In this document: positions 32,977 to 41,567 of the stretch, in pieces | How the letters are laid out: every line of letters begins with the position of its first letter | Numbering within the stretch: the first letter of the stretch is position 1 | DNA from: a virus | Direction: 5' to 3' (one strand) | Length of the DNA stretch: 64,000 nucleotides | IMG/VR virus record: IMGVR_UViG_3300043571_000443 | Span: 1 to 64,000 of that record | Program-made: the position numbers and the translations under genes | The notes under the pieces: generated by a model | What the model saw: the letters and a program-made list of their open reading frames with translations, nothing else | Told to the model about the DNA's origin: nothing | Database searches by the model: none

Positions 32977-34071
32977 TCAAGCTGATCGCTCGATTACAGC
33001 AGATGTCCGCCAATAGTAACTTACCTGAGGATCCGCGCCTAGCGTCGTCAACGTCAAGGTGTTTGACTCTGTGTCTATAATTCCGAACCGGTTGCCGCCA
33101 TCCTTAAGATATGGAATGCAGTAGATCTTTGTACCTACAACAGCAGATGTCCGCCAATAGTAACTTACCTGAGGATCCGCGCCTAGCGTCGTCAACGTCA
33201 AGGTGTTTGACTCTGTGTCTATAATTCCGAACCGGTTGCCGCCATCCTTAAGATATGGAATGCAGTAGATCTTTGTACCTACAACAGCGGACGTTAACCA
33301 GCGATACTGTATTTCCGGATCAGCTCCTAAGTCTACTAACTCTAGCGTGTCTGACTCGGTATCTAGAATACCAAACCGATTACCTGCTATTGGGCCAAGC
33401 GAAGGATCGCCTACACTGCTAAAAGGAATGGAATAAATTTTCATTCCTACGATAGCAGATGTATTCCATGAATATATTATATTAGGATCAAGGCCTAATC
33501 TTGTTAACATCAATGTGTTTGACTGCACATTTATAATACCAAAATGATTACTTCCAATTAGCGCTACAGATGGAATGCAATAAATCTTTGTGCCTACACT
33601 AATACATGAAGACCAATTGTAAGTTACCTGAATATTCGCAGTTAGCGTGGTTAAGGTTAACAGATCTAATGCCGTGTCTATAATCCCAAACTGGGTTGTT
33701 CCACTTGTGCCAAAAGACGGAATGCAATAAACGCTTGTGCCTACAACAACAGATGCAAACCAGTTATAACTAACCTGAGAATTAACATTTAGTGTAGTCA
33801 ATGTTAATGAGTTTGATCCTGCATTTATAATCCCGAATTGATTATTTCCGCTTGTGGCGACAGATGGGACACAATATATCTTTGACCCTACGACAGCAGA
33901 TGTAGCCCACTGATAATCAATTTGCGTATCAACTCCTAATGTTTTTAGGCCCAAGACATTTGATTGTGCATTGATAAGACCAAACTGATTCCCTCCAGAG
34001 CCTTCAAAAGGAATGCAATAAATATCGAATTTCTCCCCCCCAAACCATACCCAGCCTAGCTGCCTACCCAT
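32977..34071 (-). CDS. Beta-propeller-like tail protein with tandem repeats
   Basis: 364 residues composed of about seven 48-residue repeats with the core GTKIYCIP...GNRFGIIDTESNTLTLTTLGA, alternating with the segment SYYWRTSAVV. These are likely beta-propeller blades. The last two complete copies are exact DNA duplicates. The reading frame ends abruptly after IERSA, so the gene may be truncated at its 3-prime end. Base composition is more AT-rich than its neighbours, which suggests transfer. Confidence 0.65.
   Translation of the reverse strand: MGRQLGWVWFGGEKFDIYCIPFEGSGGNQFGLINAQSNVLGLKTLGVDTQIDYQWATSAVVGSKIYCVPSVATSGNNQFGIINAGSNSLTLTTLNVNSQVSYNWFASVVVGTSVYCIPSFGTSGTTQFGIIDTALDLLTLTTLTANIQVTYNWSSCISVGTKIYCIPSVALIGSNHFGIINVQSNTLMLTRLGLDPNIIYSWNTSAIVGMKIYSIPFSSVGDPSLGPIAGNRFGILDTESDTLELVDLGADPEIQYRWLTSAVVGTKIYCIPYLKDGGNRFGIIDTESNTLTLTTLGADPQVSYYWRTSAVVGTKIYCIPYLKDGGNRFGIIDTESNTLTLTTLGADPQVSYYWRTSAVIERSA
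33001..33288. repeat. Exact 144-bp tandem duplication
   Basis: 33001-33144 and 33145-33288 appear identical (48 codons). This marks a very recent duplication of one propeller blade. Confidence 0.85.
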
Positions 34072-34073
34072 CC

Positions 34074-34949
34074 CTACTCCTCCTCCATGGCCAGGTCAAA
34101 GGCTGCTGACTGAAACTGCACCGTAAACGACAGCAGTTCAGGCCCGACGGTAACGCCGGTCAAGCCTAGCTTTAGCAAGCTCTTGGCCTCTAAAATCGTG
34201 GTGCCTAGGGTTACTGGCTGGTTCTGACCATTGGCGGTATCGACTAACAGCGTAGCCGTGATGGTGCGGTTTACCTGCTGGTTATTTTGGGTGACCGTCC
34301 AAGCTAATGTACTAGCCCCAGCGCCTTGGGTCACACTAGCCACAACGACTGGATCCGCATTGACCCGCAAGTGCAGCGCCATGATCTTACGCGGCTCATC
34401 GTTGTAGGTGATCAACGGGTATTGCTTAACTGCTGGCGTTTCAATGCCGCCGCTCAGCGAGTCCAGGCCAGAGGCGACCGGGATCCACTTGCCGCCTGTG
34501 TTAGCGCCTGACTGCTGCCAGTAGTACAGCGTCATGGTGTCGCGGTCTAGGTAGCGGTCAAACAAGTACCTAGCCGCCAGAGGTGTCTCGCCCTGGCTTT
34601 GGGTGTTGGGGTCGCCTTGCCATGCCTGGAAGCCTCGCTCCTCAGCGACCTGGGCTAGGCGTTCCCGTAGGTCGCGGATAGCCTGGGCATCGCCGCCAAA
34701 GCTGGCAGGCATACCACCAACTAGGCCATTGTTAGCTGGTACAGCCTGGCCGACCGGCACCCCGCCAGAGGTGACCGTTCCCTTGGGGCGGTAGCTACCG
34801 GCTGCGCCAACGGTGCGATAGTTGCCGCCACCGTCATAGATGGCTGTGCGCTGGGCCTGGTCAGCACTGGCCGACTGGCTAGCCTGCTGGCCCTCTAGGC
34901 GTTGTTGTTGGCTGTTCAGCACCCGGCTGGTGATGGGTTGGGTTGCCAT
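34074..34949 (-). CDS. Tail fibre/baseplate protein
   Basis: 291 residues. Ser/Gln/Ala-rich coiled N-terminus, a helix (QAIRDLRERLAQVAEERGFQ), and a C-terminal beta domain (TITATLLVDTANGQNQPVTLG). Lies between repeat and LamG-like genes in the fibre cluster. Family not recognised. Confidence 0.5.
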   Translation of the reverse strand: MATQPITSRVLNSQQQRLEGQQASQSASADQAQRTAIYDGGGNYRTVGAAGSYRPKGTVTSGGVPVGQAVPANNGLVGGMPASFGGDAQAIRDLRERLAQVAEERGFQAWQGDPNTQSQGETPLAARYLFDRYLDRDTMTLYYWQQSGANTGGKWIPVASGLDSLSGGIETPAVKQYPLITYNDEPRKIMALHLRVNADPVVVASVTQGAGASTLAWTVTQNNQQVNRTITATLLVDTANGQNQPVTLGTTILEAKSLLKLGLTGVTVGPELLSFTVQFQSAAFDLAMEEE

Positions 34950-34966
34950 GGCTAGTCAGGATAAGG

Positions 34967-35647
34967 TTAGCTAGTCGGTAATTCCGCCGTTGGGGCCGTA
35001 AAGTTTGCGGTGTATCGGGCAACACCTTTTGTTACCCTAAAATCGTCTATCCATGCGCCTCCAGAGGCTATAAGAGTATTAGCCTGGATCACGAATGGGT
35101 TATTGTTAATATTCCAGCTTGTGCTATTTGATGCAGACCCCAATGCGACGCCATTCTGAAAAACTCTCATGGTAGTGCCTTGCCTTGTTAAGGCAATGTG
35201 CGCCCAAGTATTAGCGCCAGCAGGCGTCCAGCTAAATTCAACTTCCCATGCTACGTTTTCCAAAAGTACGCCGATCCTTCTTCCACTAGATATTCTGCTC
35301 CCAAAAGCAAACACGTTGCCGGTCTTGCCGAAGCAAAACCTAAAATCAGAGGCAAGGGTTCCGCTATACCTAAGCCAAAACTCTATGGTAAAGTCCCCTG
35401 TACCCCAGTCAAACGCAGCATTGTAAGGGGTCTCAATCGCTCCGCCCGAGATGGATCCATTGCCATACCTAAACTGAGCTGTGGTAATTACAGGGCTGCC
35501 GCTAGAAACTGTCACGGTTCTATTGGCCGGCCCAGAATCCACAAAAGTAGTACTATTATTCGTGCCGTTGCCAAGCAAAAGCAACGAAACATTGTTGTAG
35601 AATGGATCCCTTTCACCCCCAAGCAACCCGACAGGAAACGTAAACAT
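34967..35647 (-). CDS. LamG/concanavalin-like receptor-binding protein
   Basis: 226 residues with a LamG-type jelly roll: VSLLLLGNGTNNSTTFVDSG, FDWGTGDFTIEFWLRY, TWAHIALTRQGTTMRVFQNG and WIDDFRVTKGVARYTANF. This domain is common in phage fibres and binds carbohydrates. The start overlaps the stop of the collagen-like fibre, so the two are coupled. Confidence 0.72.
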   Translation of the reverse strand: MFTFPVGLLGGERDPFYNNVSLLLLGNGTNNSTTFVDSGPANRTVTVSSGSPVITTAQFRYGNGSISGGAIETPYNAAFDWGTGDFTIEFWLRYSGTLASDFRFCFGKTGNVFAFGSRISSGRRIGVLLENVAWEVEFSWTPAGANTWAHIALTRQGTTMRVFQNGVALGSASNSTSWNINNNPFVIQANTLIASGGAWIDDFRVTKGVARYTANFTAPTAELPTS

Positions 35648-37128
35648 TACTTGAGATCCTTCATCAGGTTACACAATAAAACGGATCCATTGTAAACACA
35701 GCTTAAAACGTCAACCGCATTGGCGGTAGTCGTCAAGGCTGGGGCAGTCCCGCCAGGGAATTTGAATGCTGAGTTATAAGCCAACGTCCTAGATCCTGTA
35801 CCATCTTGGGTAACAATCCATAGGTAAGTGCCCCCTGATCCTAAGTTAGTTGGAGCGCCTAACGTTCTATTGCCGCCTAGCGTGACTGTAAAAACATTCC
35901 CTTGGCTGGCATCTGTGGCGATAGTGGCTGCATCTGTCAGGCTAACCGGAGCAACGACCTGAGCTGCCGTATAAGACTGGCTTCGGTTAGTAGCGGCTAC
36001 GGTGTAAGTTGCGCCGTCGCTTTCAAGCCGCCATTGCAGGCTATTGTTGACGTTGACTAAATCAATCTCGTCTGCACCTGTGCTAGTAATCCCCGCCTGC
36101 TCCGCTAGCACTAACGCCGATGCAGAAGAAACGCTCCCTGACGCCCCTTGAGCCGCTAAGACCTGCCAATAAGTTGCATTGGGTGGAGTGTTGCCGGTAG
36201 TCTGAGCGATGGCTACATAGCTTGTGCCGTCCAGGAATACGCTATCTCTAATCAGATAGGTCGTTGCATTGTTGTAGACTCCTTGAGGATTAAGGCTAGC
36301 CCCCTGTGGCCCGGTAGGCCCCTGCGGCCCCGTCGCTCCTGTTGCCCCAGTGGGACCGGTCGCGCCCTGTGGCCCTGTTGCACCTTGAGGACCGGCAGGC
36401 CCAGTAGCGCCGGTTGCTCCAGTCGCTCCAGTCGGCCCGGCAGGCCCAGTAGCACCAGCCGCCCCAGCCACCCCCCAGGTCAGCGTCACCCCGCCCGCCA
36501 GGGTGCCATTGCTAGCCACATGGGTCACTGCTAGGGTGCGGTCTGTGCCGTTGTCAGTGCTGCTGGTGACGGTGTAGTAAGCAAAGGCCAATGGATCCGA
36601 CTCGTCTAGGATCTGGATCGGGCTACCATTGGCGATGGTGCCAAGCAGGCTAGCGATAGCCGCCCCATTGCGGTCCGTCTCGCTGACATAAAGCTGGGTG
36701 GCACTGGCTGGGCTGGCATTGTTAAGCCGTAGCAGGCCAGCCCCAGGACCGCTGCTGGTGCTAGTGCTGAAGGTATAGCGGATGCCAAAGGCCCCGGCCC
36801 CCGCGTCGCCCCGGGGGATGGTGAAGTCTAGCACCGCCGCTGATGTGGTGCCGCTGTTGGTGACTGTGGCATTGCTGCCAGCGCTGCCAGTCGTGATCGC
36901 CCCAATGCTCACCGTTGCCGCCTGGCCGTCGGCGGCACTGCCCGACATTAGCGCCCCTGCAGTAGTGCCCGTAGTGCGGTACAGCTTACCTGCATTGGGT
37001 GCCGTCAAGCATTGCACCAGGATACCTGCCTCAGTTGGCACATAGCTAGACGGATCGCCGGTGAAAGTCACCACTTTCGAGCTATGGAGCTGGGCCCCAG
37101 TCAGGGTATTATGTTCAACCTCTGGCAT
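35647..37128 (-). CDS. Collagen-like tail fibre
   Basis: 493 residues. A Gly-X-Y collagen segment ([16 protein letters not shown] and onward, about residues 225-285) is flanked by beta-rich N- and C-terminal domains. Collagen triple helices make trimeric stalks in many phage fibres. The C-terminal [16 protein letters not shown] and [15 protein letters not shown] parts resemble common fibre tails. Confidence 0.8.
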   Translation of the reverse strand: MPEVEHNTLTGAQLHSSKVVTFTGDPSSYVPTEAGILVQCLTAPNAGKLYRTTGTTAGALMSGSAADGQAATVSIGAITTGSAGSNATVTNSGTTSAAVLDFTIPRGDAGAGAFGIRYTFSTSTSSGPGAGLLRLNNASPASATQLYVSETDRNGAAIASLLGTIANGSPIQILDESDPLAFAYYTVTSSTDNGTDRTLAVTHVASNGTLAGGVTLTWGVAGAAGATGPAGPTGATGATGATGPAGPQGATGPQGATGPTGATGATGPQGPTGPQGASLNPQGVYNNATTYLIRDSVFLDGTSYVAIAQTTGNTPPNATYWQVLAAQGASGSVSSASALVLAEQAGITSTGADEIDLVNVNNSLQWRLESDGATYTVAATNRSQSYTAAQVVAPVSLTDAATIATDASQGNVFTVTLGGNRTLGAPTNLGSGGTYLWIVTQDGTGSRTLAYNSAFKFPGGTAPALTTTANAVDVLSCVYNGSVLLCNLMKDLK

Positions 37129-37140
37129 ATCAGTCCCCGT

Positions 37141-37326
37141 TTATGCCTTAGTGTTCCCACTACTACGCCTGCGCTCTGGATCCCAGATGATCGTACAGTC
37201 CTTGAGTGCGTAGTTATACCACGCGCCATCCGGGCCATGGATGATCAGCCGCTGTCCCTGGATCTGGGCAAGGCCCCGTACAGCCGTGCCATCGGTCTTG
37301 GTGACAATTGCCTGTCTTGGTACCAT
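37141..37326 (-). CDS. Hypothetical small tail-module protein
   Basis: 61 residues (MVPRQAIVTKTDGTAVRGLA), beta-rich, adjacent to the endolysin (stop of one and start of the other abut). Not recognised. Confidence 0.5.
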   Translation of the reverse strand: MVPRQAIVTKTDGTAVRGLAQIQGQRLIIHGPDGAWYNYALKDCTIIWDPERRRSSGNTKA

Positions 37327-38079
37327 TTAGTTCACCCCTGGATAGGTCCATCGAGCCCGGTAGCCCCGGCCATCAATATGCACAAACCCCTGGCCCCGGG
37401 CTAGCCCACCTCGACTAGCCCACCATGGATCCAAACGATTATACACATTCACCAACGATACACCAGGGATGTGAAAGTCCACCGCATCGCCGACCATGTG
37501 CCGACTCTGACTGGCACCGCCTATCCTGCGGTTAGTCACTGGATCCCGGTACCAGGAGTTAACCACGACTGGTGCGCCGCCGAATAGGCCACGCACATTC
37601 TGCATTACCTCAGCGATCTTGATAATTTTGTAGACCACATCCGGGTTAGCAGGTTGCCGGTAGCTGCCAGCGCTGTCCACATGGAGCGCTTCACCCCAGG
37701 TAAAGCTCTGGCTTTTTAGGCCAATTGAGTCGGTGCTGTAGTAGTTGCCATTGAACCCTGGCAGGACGATGCCATAGCCTTTGGCGGTATCGCTGGGGGT
37801 ATCCTTGGGGTCATTGTCAGCGCCATGGCCTTGGGGGTCCAGGCAATGCTGAGCATAGATCCACCAGGTATTTTTGCGAGATGGGTGCAGGGTGGCCAGG
37901 TTAAAGCCGGTGGCATCGACCGTAAAGCAGATATGGCCATGCTCATGGCGATAGGCCAGGATCGGGATCACGGTGCCTTTTAGCACCTTGGGAATTTCGT
38001 CAGCCTCGAAGCTAGCCGCTGGCTCAGGCAACGGCTTCAGGTAGGTATCGACGGTAATGGTAAGGGTGGGGCGTTCCAT
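37327..38079 (-). CDS. Peptidase M15-type endolysin
   Basis: 250 residues. The C-terminal half has the M15A metallopeptidase motifs: VNSWYRDPVTNRRIGG, SRHMVGDAVDFHI (His and Asp zinc ligands) and QGFVHIDGRGYRARW (third ligand). These enzymes cut peptide crosslinks in peptidoglycan. The N-terminal half is not recognised and may bind the wall or the tail. Either the lysis enzyme or a virion-borne entry enzyme, given its place between fibres and baseplate. Confidence 0.82.
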   Translation of the reverse strand: MERPTLTITVDTYLKPLPEPAASFEADEIPKVLKGTVIPILAYRHEHGHICFTVDATGFNLATLHPSRKNTWWIYAQHCLDPQGHGADNDPKDTPSDTAKGYGIVLPGFNGNYYSTDSIGLKSQSFTWGEALHVDSAGSYRQPANPDVVYKIIKIAEVMQNVRGLFGGAPVVVNSWYRDPVTNRRIGGASQSRHMVGDAVDFHIPGVSLVNVYNRLDPWWASRGGLARGQGFVHIDGRGYRARWTYPGVN

Positions 38080-38192
38080 AGGTTCTCCTGGGTGATATAA
38101 CCTCGACGGCCACTACCAGAACGCCTACGGCCTGCATCCTGGATCCAAACGGCAGCAATGACGATAGTTAGTAGCAGGGCGATAGTACGCAT
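38037..38192 (-). CDS. Possible small membrane lysis protein
   Basis: 51 residues with an N-terminal hydrophobic segment (MRTIALLLTIVIAAVWIQD) and a basic tail, overlapping the endolysin start by 43 bases in another frame. TGGGCACCCTATAG lies just upstream. A spanin- or holin-like role is possible, but no ribosome site is seen. Confidence 0.35.
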   Translation of the reverse strand: MRTIALLLTIVIAAVWIQDAGRRRSGSGRRGYITQENLWNAPPLPLPSIPT

Positions 38193-38231
38193 GACTGGAC
38201 CGGGCTAGCTAGCTATAGGGTGCCCAGCCGG

Positions 38232-38260
38232 TTGACAGCCACTAGCCTACGGTTTATAGT
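38232..38260 (+). promoter_or_regulatory. Strong consensus promoter of a small RNA
   Basis: TTGACA 38232-38237, TATAGT 38255-38260, 17-base spacer. It points away from the endolysin gene, into a 60-base stretch that ends in a terminator. Confidence 0.75.
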
Positions 38261-38266
38261 TGGGTT

Positions 38267-38328
38267 GTGACCAAACGAACTCCTAACTCTCAGCCCTCAG
38301 CACCTTGGGAAATGCTGGGGGTTTTTTA
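38267..38328 (+). ncRNA. Candidate phage small RNA, about 60 nt
   Basis: A consensus promoter is followed, after about 27 bases, by a terminator: stem CCCTCAGCA (38294-38302) with TGCTGGGGG (38313-38321), then TTTTTT. No start codon with a useful frame lies between. It is therefore a short non-coding transcript, free of overlap with genes except the last bases of 38326-40254. Target unknown; candidates are mRNAs or a sponge for a host RNA. Confidence 0.6.
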
Positions 38329-40254
38329 TACTGTGGCAAACACTTGGATGCCGGAGGCCTCGACCGGCACAGCATTAGCCACCACGATGGTGCCAGTGAT
38401 GGGCTCTGGGTCAGGGGTGGGGTTGCCCACTGTCGGGGCTGGCGTGGTGCCCACCAGGATGCCAGACACCGCCACCTTGCAAGTATCCACCGTATGCTCC
38501 CAGGTGACACTATCGGCCCGGTAGTGCAAGATCCGCCCGGATGGCTCCACCACATTGAAGGGAAACAAGGGCGGTGCGGTCAGCAGTGCATCGGTGACCG
38601 GCAACTCGACGATAGCGGCCCTGTGGCGGCCTGCAATCAGCTTTAGGTGTAGCTGCGCCATGGTTTCACACTGGGCCTGACTGAAGCCATAGGGAAGGGT
38701 ATAGAGCCGCTTTCTGGTGCGGCCGCTGCCACCGCCAGGCTGGGTATAGTTGATGGTGGCCTGGTATTCAACATCCTCAGTAGAAACACCGCCATCCCAT
38801 AGCTCAGCTCGGGGTGGCTGGTTTTCGCCAGATGCGCTGGTGCTACTTGTGGCGGTGGTGACTGCAGCCCCAGCACCTACCTCAGGGCTGGAGTTTTTGA
38901 ACTTTTTAGGATACTTTTCCACCCTGGCCTTTTTCCAGGTATTGTCACCAACCTTGGTCCAGGTGTCGATCTCGCGCTTTACTTCAGTCAGGCTAGTGTC
39001 AGGTTCAACAATGCCGCTTAAGCGGTTTTCTTCGCTTTGATCAACCCAGTACTGGGCCTGTTGCTCGACTCGCTCCACCCGGGTAACAATCTCGTCATCG
39101 GTGTAGCTGTAAGTCGTGGTGGTGCGTTGTACCAAGTCTGCGACAGTTTTATTGCTGCTGCCTGCAAAGTAAGTATAGCGATCTTGGCGAATCTCTTCAA
39201 TTTCCTCAGTCAACCGACCTTGTTTAGTCAGGTCAAAGCGGCGCTCAAGCGTCGTTACCTTCCAGTTGCGGGGAGTACAAGGCCCCATGCCGACCGTCTC
39301 TAGCGGATCTTTGGCCACACCGGAGGGTGGTGCATCCAGCCTAGTGGTAGTGACATGGTACAAAATATTTCCCGTAGTAGACCAGTCGATCACCGTGTTG
39401 GTGCGGCCCACAATGCCAGTACCGGGGCACGACACATTGCCGACCTGGAATGGCTCTCTGTCCCCCTGCACCGTCACCACATCAACAATCGGCTTGGCGA
39501 TGGGTGTACTAACGGTGCCAGTACCCGCCACCTTGATCTGGTCCGGTGGGCTACCTTCGGTCTTTACAGCCTGGTAGGCGACATCGTTAGTACCCAGGGT
39601 GATGGTTGCTGTCGGGCTGGCGATGGCTAGGCTTAGCTGGCCAGCCACCACTGTTCCTGCCGTGTTCTGGTACAGGAACCGATAGTCATTGCTGTAGGCG
39701 ATCTCGCCTGCCTGCTGGACAAAGCTACCGCTAGCGCCTTTGCCCTCTGGCACCGTCAGCGCATAGGGCCATGTGCCTAGGCTGATCTGGCCGGATGGCA
39801 TCTCATTAGCAACTAACAGGTTAGTGGCCGCTGTGGCTGAGTTGAGCGCTGTTCCTGTCGTCACCCCAGTTTTTTCGTCGTCGTACTCAAAGGTATTGTG
39901 CCAGGCTAGCCGACAGCCTAGCTCCAACACAATGCCCTCCCCCGGCGCTGGAAACTCTGGCTCCTCCAGCAAGAACAAGCGCCCCATCGGGTGGACGACA
40001 TAGGCCCCTGCACTATTGGCTACCTCTACCCTGACGGGCTGGCCGGGCCGCCAACGGGTTGGGTTGTCGCGGGGGTCGATGCTTTCTGGGTTGGTGCTAA
40101 CTTTGAGAATTTCCAGCGTTGCCGATACGGTGATCAGCCCCGACTCTGACAGGCTATCCCACTGGGGCAAGAACTCGCCCGCCGATGTACTCCAGTCCTG
40201 CTGGTCAGCGCCAATAAATACCCGTATGCGTCGGCTGCGGATCAATGCAGGCAT
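38326..40254 (-). CDS. Tail/baseplate hub-like protein
   Basis: 642 residues. A beta-rich N-terminal domain (RVFIGADQQDWSTSAGEFLP, SLSESGLITVSATLEI) resembles baseplate hub domains that bind the tail tip. A middle and a C-terminal domain (GILVGTTPAPTVGNPTPDP) follow. Large protein downstream of the tape measure in the tail order; hub or tip attachment is the likely role. GGGCACCCTA lies 25 bases upstream. Confidence 0.55.
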   Translation of the reverse strand: MPALIRSRRIRVFIGADQQDWSTSAGEFLPQWDSLSESGLITVSATLEILKVSTNPESIDPRDNPTRWRPGQPVRVEVANSAGAYVVHPMGRLFLLEEPEFPAPGEGIVLELGCRLAWHNTFEYDDEKTGVTTGTALNSATAATNLLVANEMPSGQISLGTWPYALTVPEGKGASGSFVQQAGEIAYSNDYRFLYQNTAGTVVAGQLSLAIASPTATITLGTNDVAYQAVKTEGSPPDQIKVAGTGTVSTPIAKPIVDVVTVQGDREPFQVGNVSCPGTGIVGRTNTVIDWSTTGNILYHVTTTRLDAPPSGVAKDPLETVGMGPCTPRNWKVTTLERRFDLTKQGRLTEEIEEIRQDRYTYFAGSSNKTVADLVQRTTTTYSYTDDEIVTRVERVEQQAQYWVDQSEENRLSGIVEPDTSLTEVKREIDTWTKVGDNTWKKARVEKYPKKFKNSSPEVGAGAAVTTATSSTSASGENQPPRAELWDGGVSTEDVEYQATINYTQPGGGSGRTRKRLYTLPYGFSQAQCETMAQLHLKLIAGRHRAAIVELPVTDALLTAPPLFPFNVVEPSGRILHYRADSVTWEHTVDTCKVAVSGILVGTTPAPTVGNPTPDPEPITGTIVVANAVPVEASGIQVFATV

Positions 40255-40321
40255 GGTTGTTGTCCCTAGGTCACAGCCTTAGGGTGCCCTGGGCATTCTG
40301 GAAGCAGCATTTTGAGGGACT

Positions 40322-41071
40322 ATGACATACTGCGAAAAGACAGCCGAAGAGATCCGTGAATCGATGAATAGCCGCTATGACACCAATACGGCCTATTCGC
40401 TGCAGCTATTGTGGGATATTGCCCGCATGGAAGACCTTAACCAAAAGACAATGACCTACCTGGGCGATGACCCAGGGCGGATCCTGGAAGTATGCTGCGG
40501 TCAGGGCGGCTCTGCGCCATACTTGGATCCATTGGCTGACTATACGGGCATCGACATTAGCGATGTGGCTATCGCGCTAGCCCAGCAAGCATTTCCTGAA
40601 TTTAGCTACCAACAGGGTGATGTATGCCAGCTTGACTTTGAAGATGGCACCTTTAACACCGTCATCGCCAAGGAAGCCATCGAGCACCTGTTAGAGCCTG
40701 ACAGGGCGCTCAAGGAATGGCATCGGGTGCTAGCCCCAGGCGGGCTGCTAGTGCTAACTACCCCTAACCGCGACTCGCTCCACCTGCGTATCAATCGCGC
40801 TCTGGGCCACGGCGACTTTCTATGCTCCTACGATCATGTCAAAGAGTTTACCTTCAGCGAGATGACCGCCATGATGGAGTCTGCCGGGTTCAGCATAGAA
40901 GCTAGCTGCGGCTCATTCCTGATGCCCTACTGGGGGATCCCACATGTCGATGGGCCAGTGCGCTACCTGACCGATCAGGATCCATCTGTCGTTGAAATAC
41001 TGCAAGACTTAGGCGATAAAGTTGGCGCTGACTATGGCTTTTGCATGGTCATCAAAGCTCGACGGCGGTAA
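40322..41071 (+). CDS. Class I SAM-dependent methyltransferase
   Basis: 249 residues. Motif I RILEVCCGQGGSAPYLDPLA, the acidic loop YTGIDISD, motif VIAKEAIEHL and the motif APGGLLVLTTPNRDS are those of small-molecule or sugar methyltransferases (UbiG/Methyltransf_11 type). The only plus-strand gene within the tail module, so it is a moron-like insertion. It may act with the two phage glycosyltransferases in sugar modification; this is inference. Confidence 0.78.
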   Translation: MTYCEKTAEEIRESMNSRYDTNTAYSLQLLWDIARMEDLNQKTMTYLGDDPGRILEVCCGQGGSAPYLDPLADYTGIDISDVAIALAQQAFPEFSYQQGDVCQLDFEDGTFNTVIAKEAIEHLLEPDRALKEWHRVLAPGGLLVLTTPNRDSLHLRINRALGHGDFLCSYDHVKEFTFSEMTAMMESAGFSIEASCGSFLMPYWGIPHVDGPVRYLTDQDPSVVEILQDLGDKVGADYGFCMVIKARRR

Positions 41072-41567
41072 TCGTCGCCGCCCTGGCCCCGGCATCCTCC
41101 TCCGCCCACTGGCCAATATATTCACTCCAGGCATCCTCTAGCTGTAGCTGCACCGAAAACACGCCATAGCCTACCCGATAGCCTGGCCCCCAGGAGGGCG
41201 TTGTCTGGCTCAGCAAGGTGCGGTTGTTATAGGCTGGGTCTATGACTACTTGATCGACTTCATCAATCAGCCTGAGGGCATTCTGAGTGGACTTTTGGTA
41301 GATGGCCAGGGCCTCTAGGTGTTGGGCCTCGCTGGTGGTTAGCCAGGGCGTCAAGGTCCACAGGAATTTCGGTGCATAGGCAGGGCCGATGATCGGGGTG
41401 GTGCCCCAGTTGGTGGGCGTGCCCGTGGTGTCATAGCCGATAGCGGCCCGCTGGCTGAAGGATATACCTTCCTCGCCCCGGTACAAGGTTAGTACAGCCA
41501 GGCTGGCGGTGTTAAAGTTGGTGGTGCTATTGCCAGCAATGCCGATCCTGATTTCCCCTGCTGCCAT
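41052..41567 (-). CDS. Minor tail protein
   Basis: 171 residues, beta-rich (GEIRIGIAGNSTTNFNTASL), immediately after the tape-measure gene with overlapping stop/start. The position fits a distal tail protein. Converges with and overlaps the methyltransferase by 20 bases. Confidence 0.55.
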   Translation of the reverse strand: MAAGEIRIGIAGNSTTNFNTASLAVLTLYRGEEGISFSQRAAIGYDTTGTPTNWGTTPIIGPAYAPKFLWTLTPWLTTSEAQHLEALAIYQKSTQNALRLIDEVDQVVIDPAYNNRTLLSQTTPSWGPGYRVGYGVFSVQLQLEDAWSEYIGQWAEEDAGARAATITAVEL

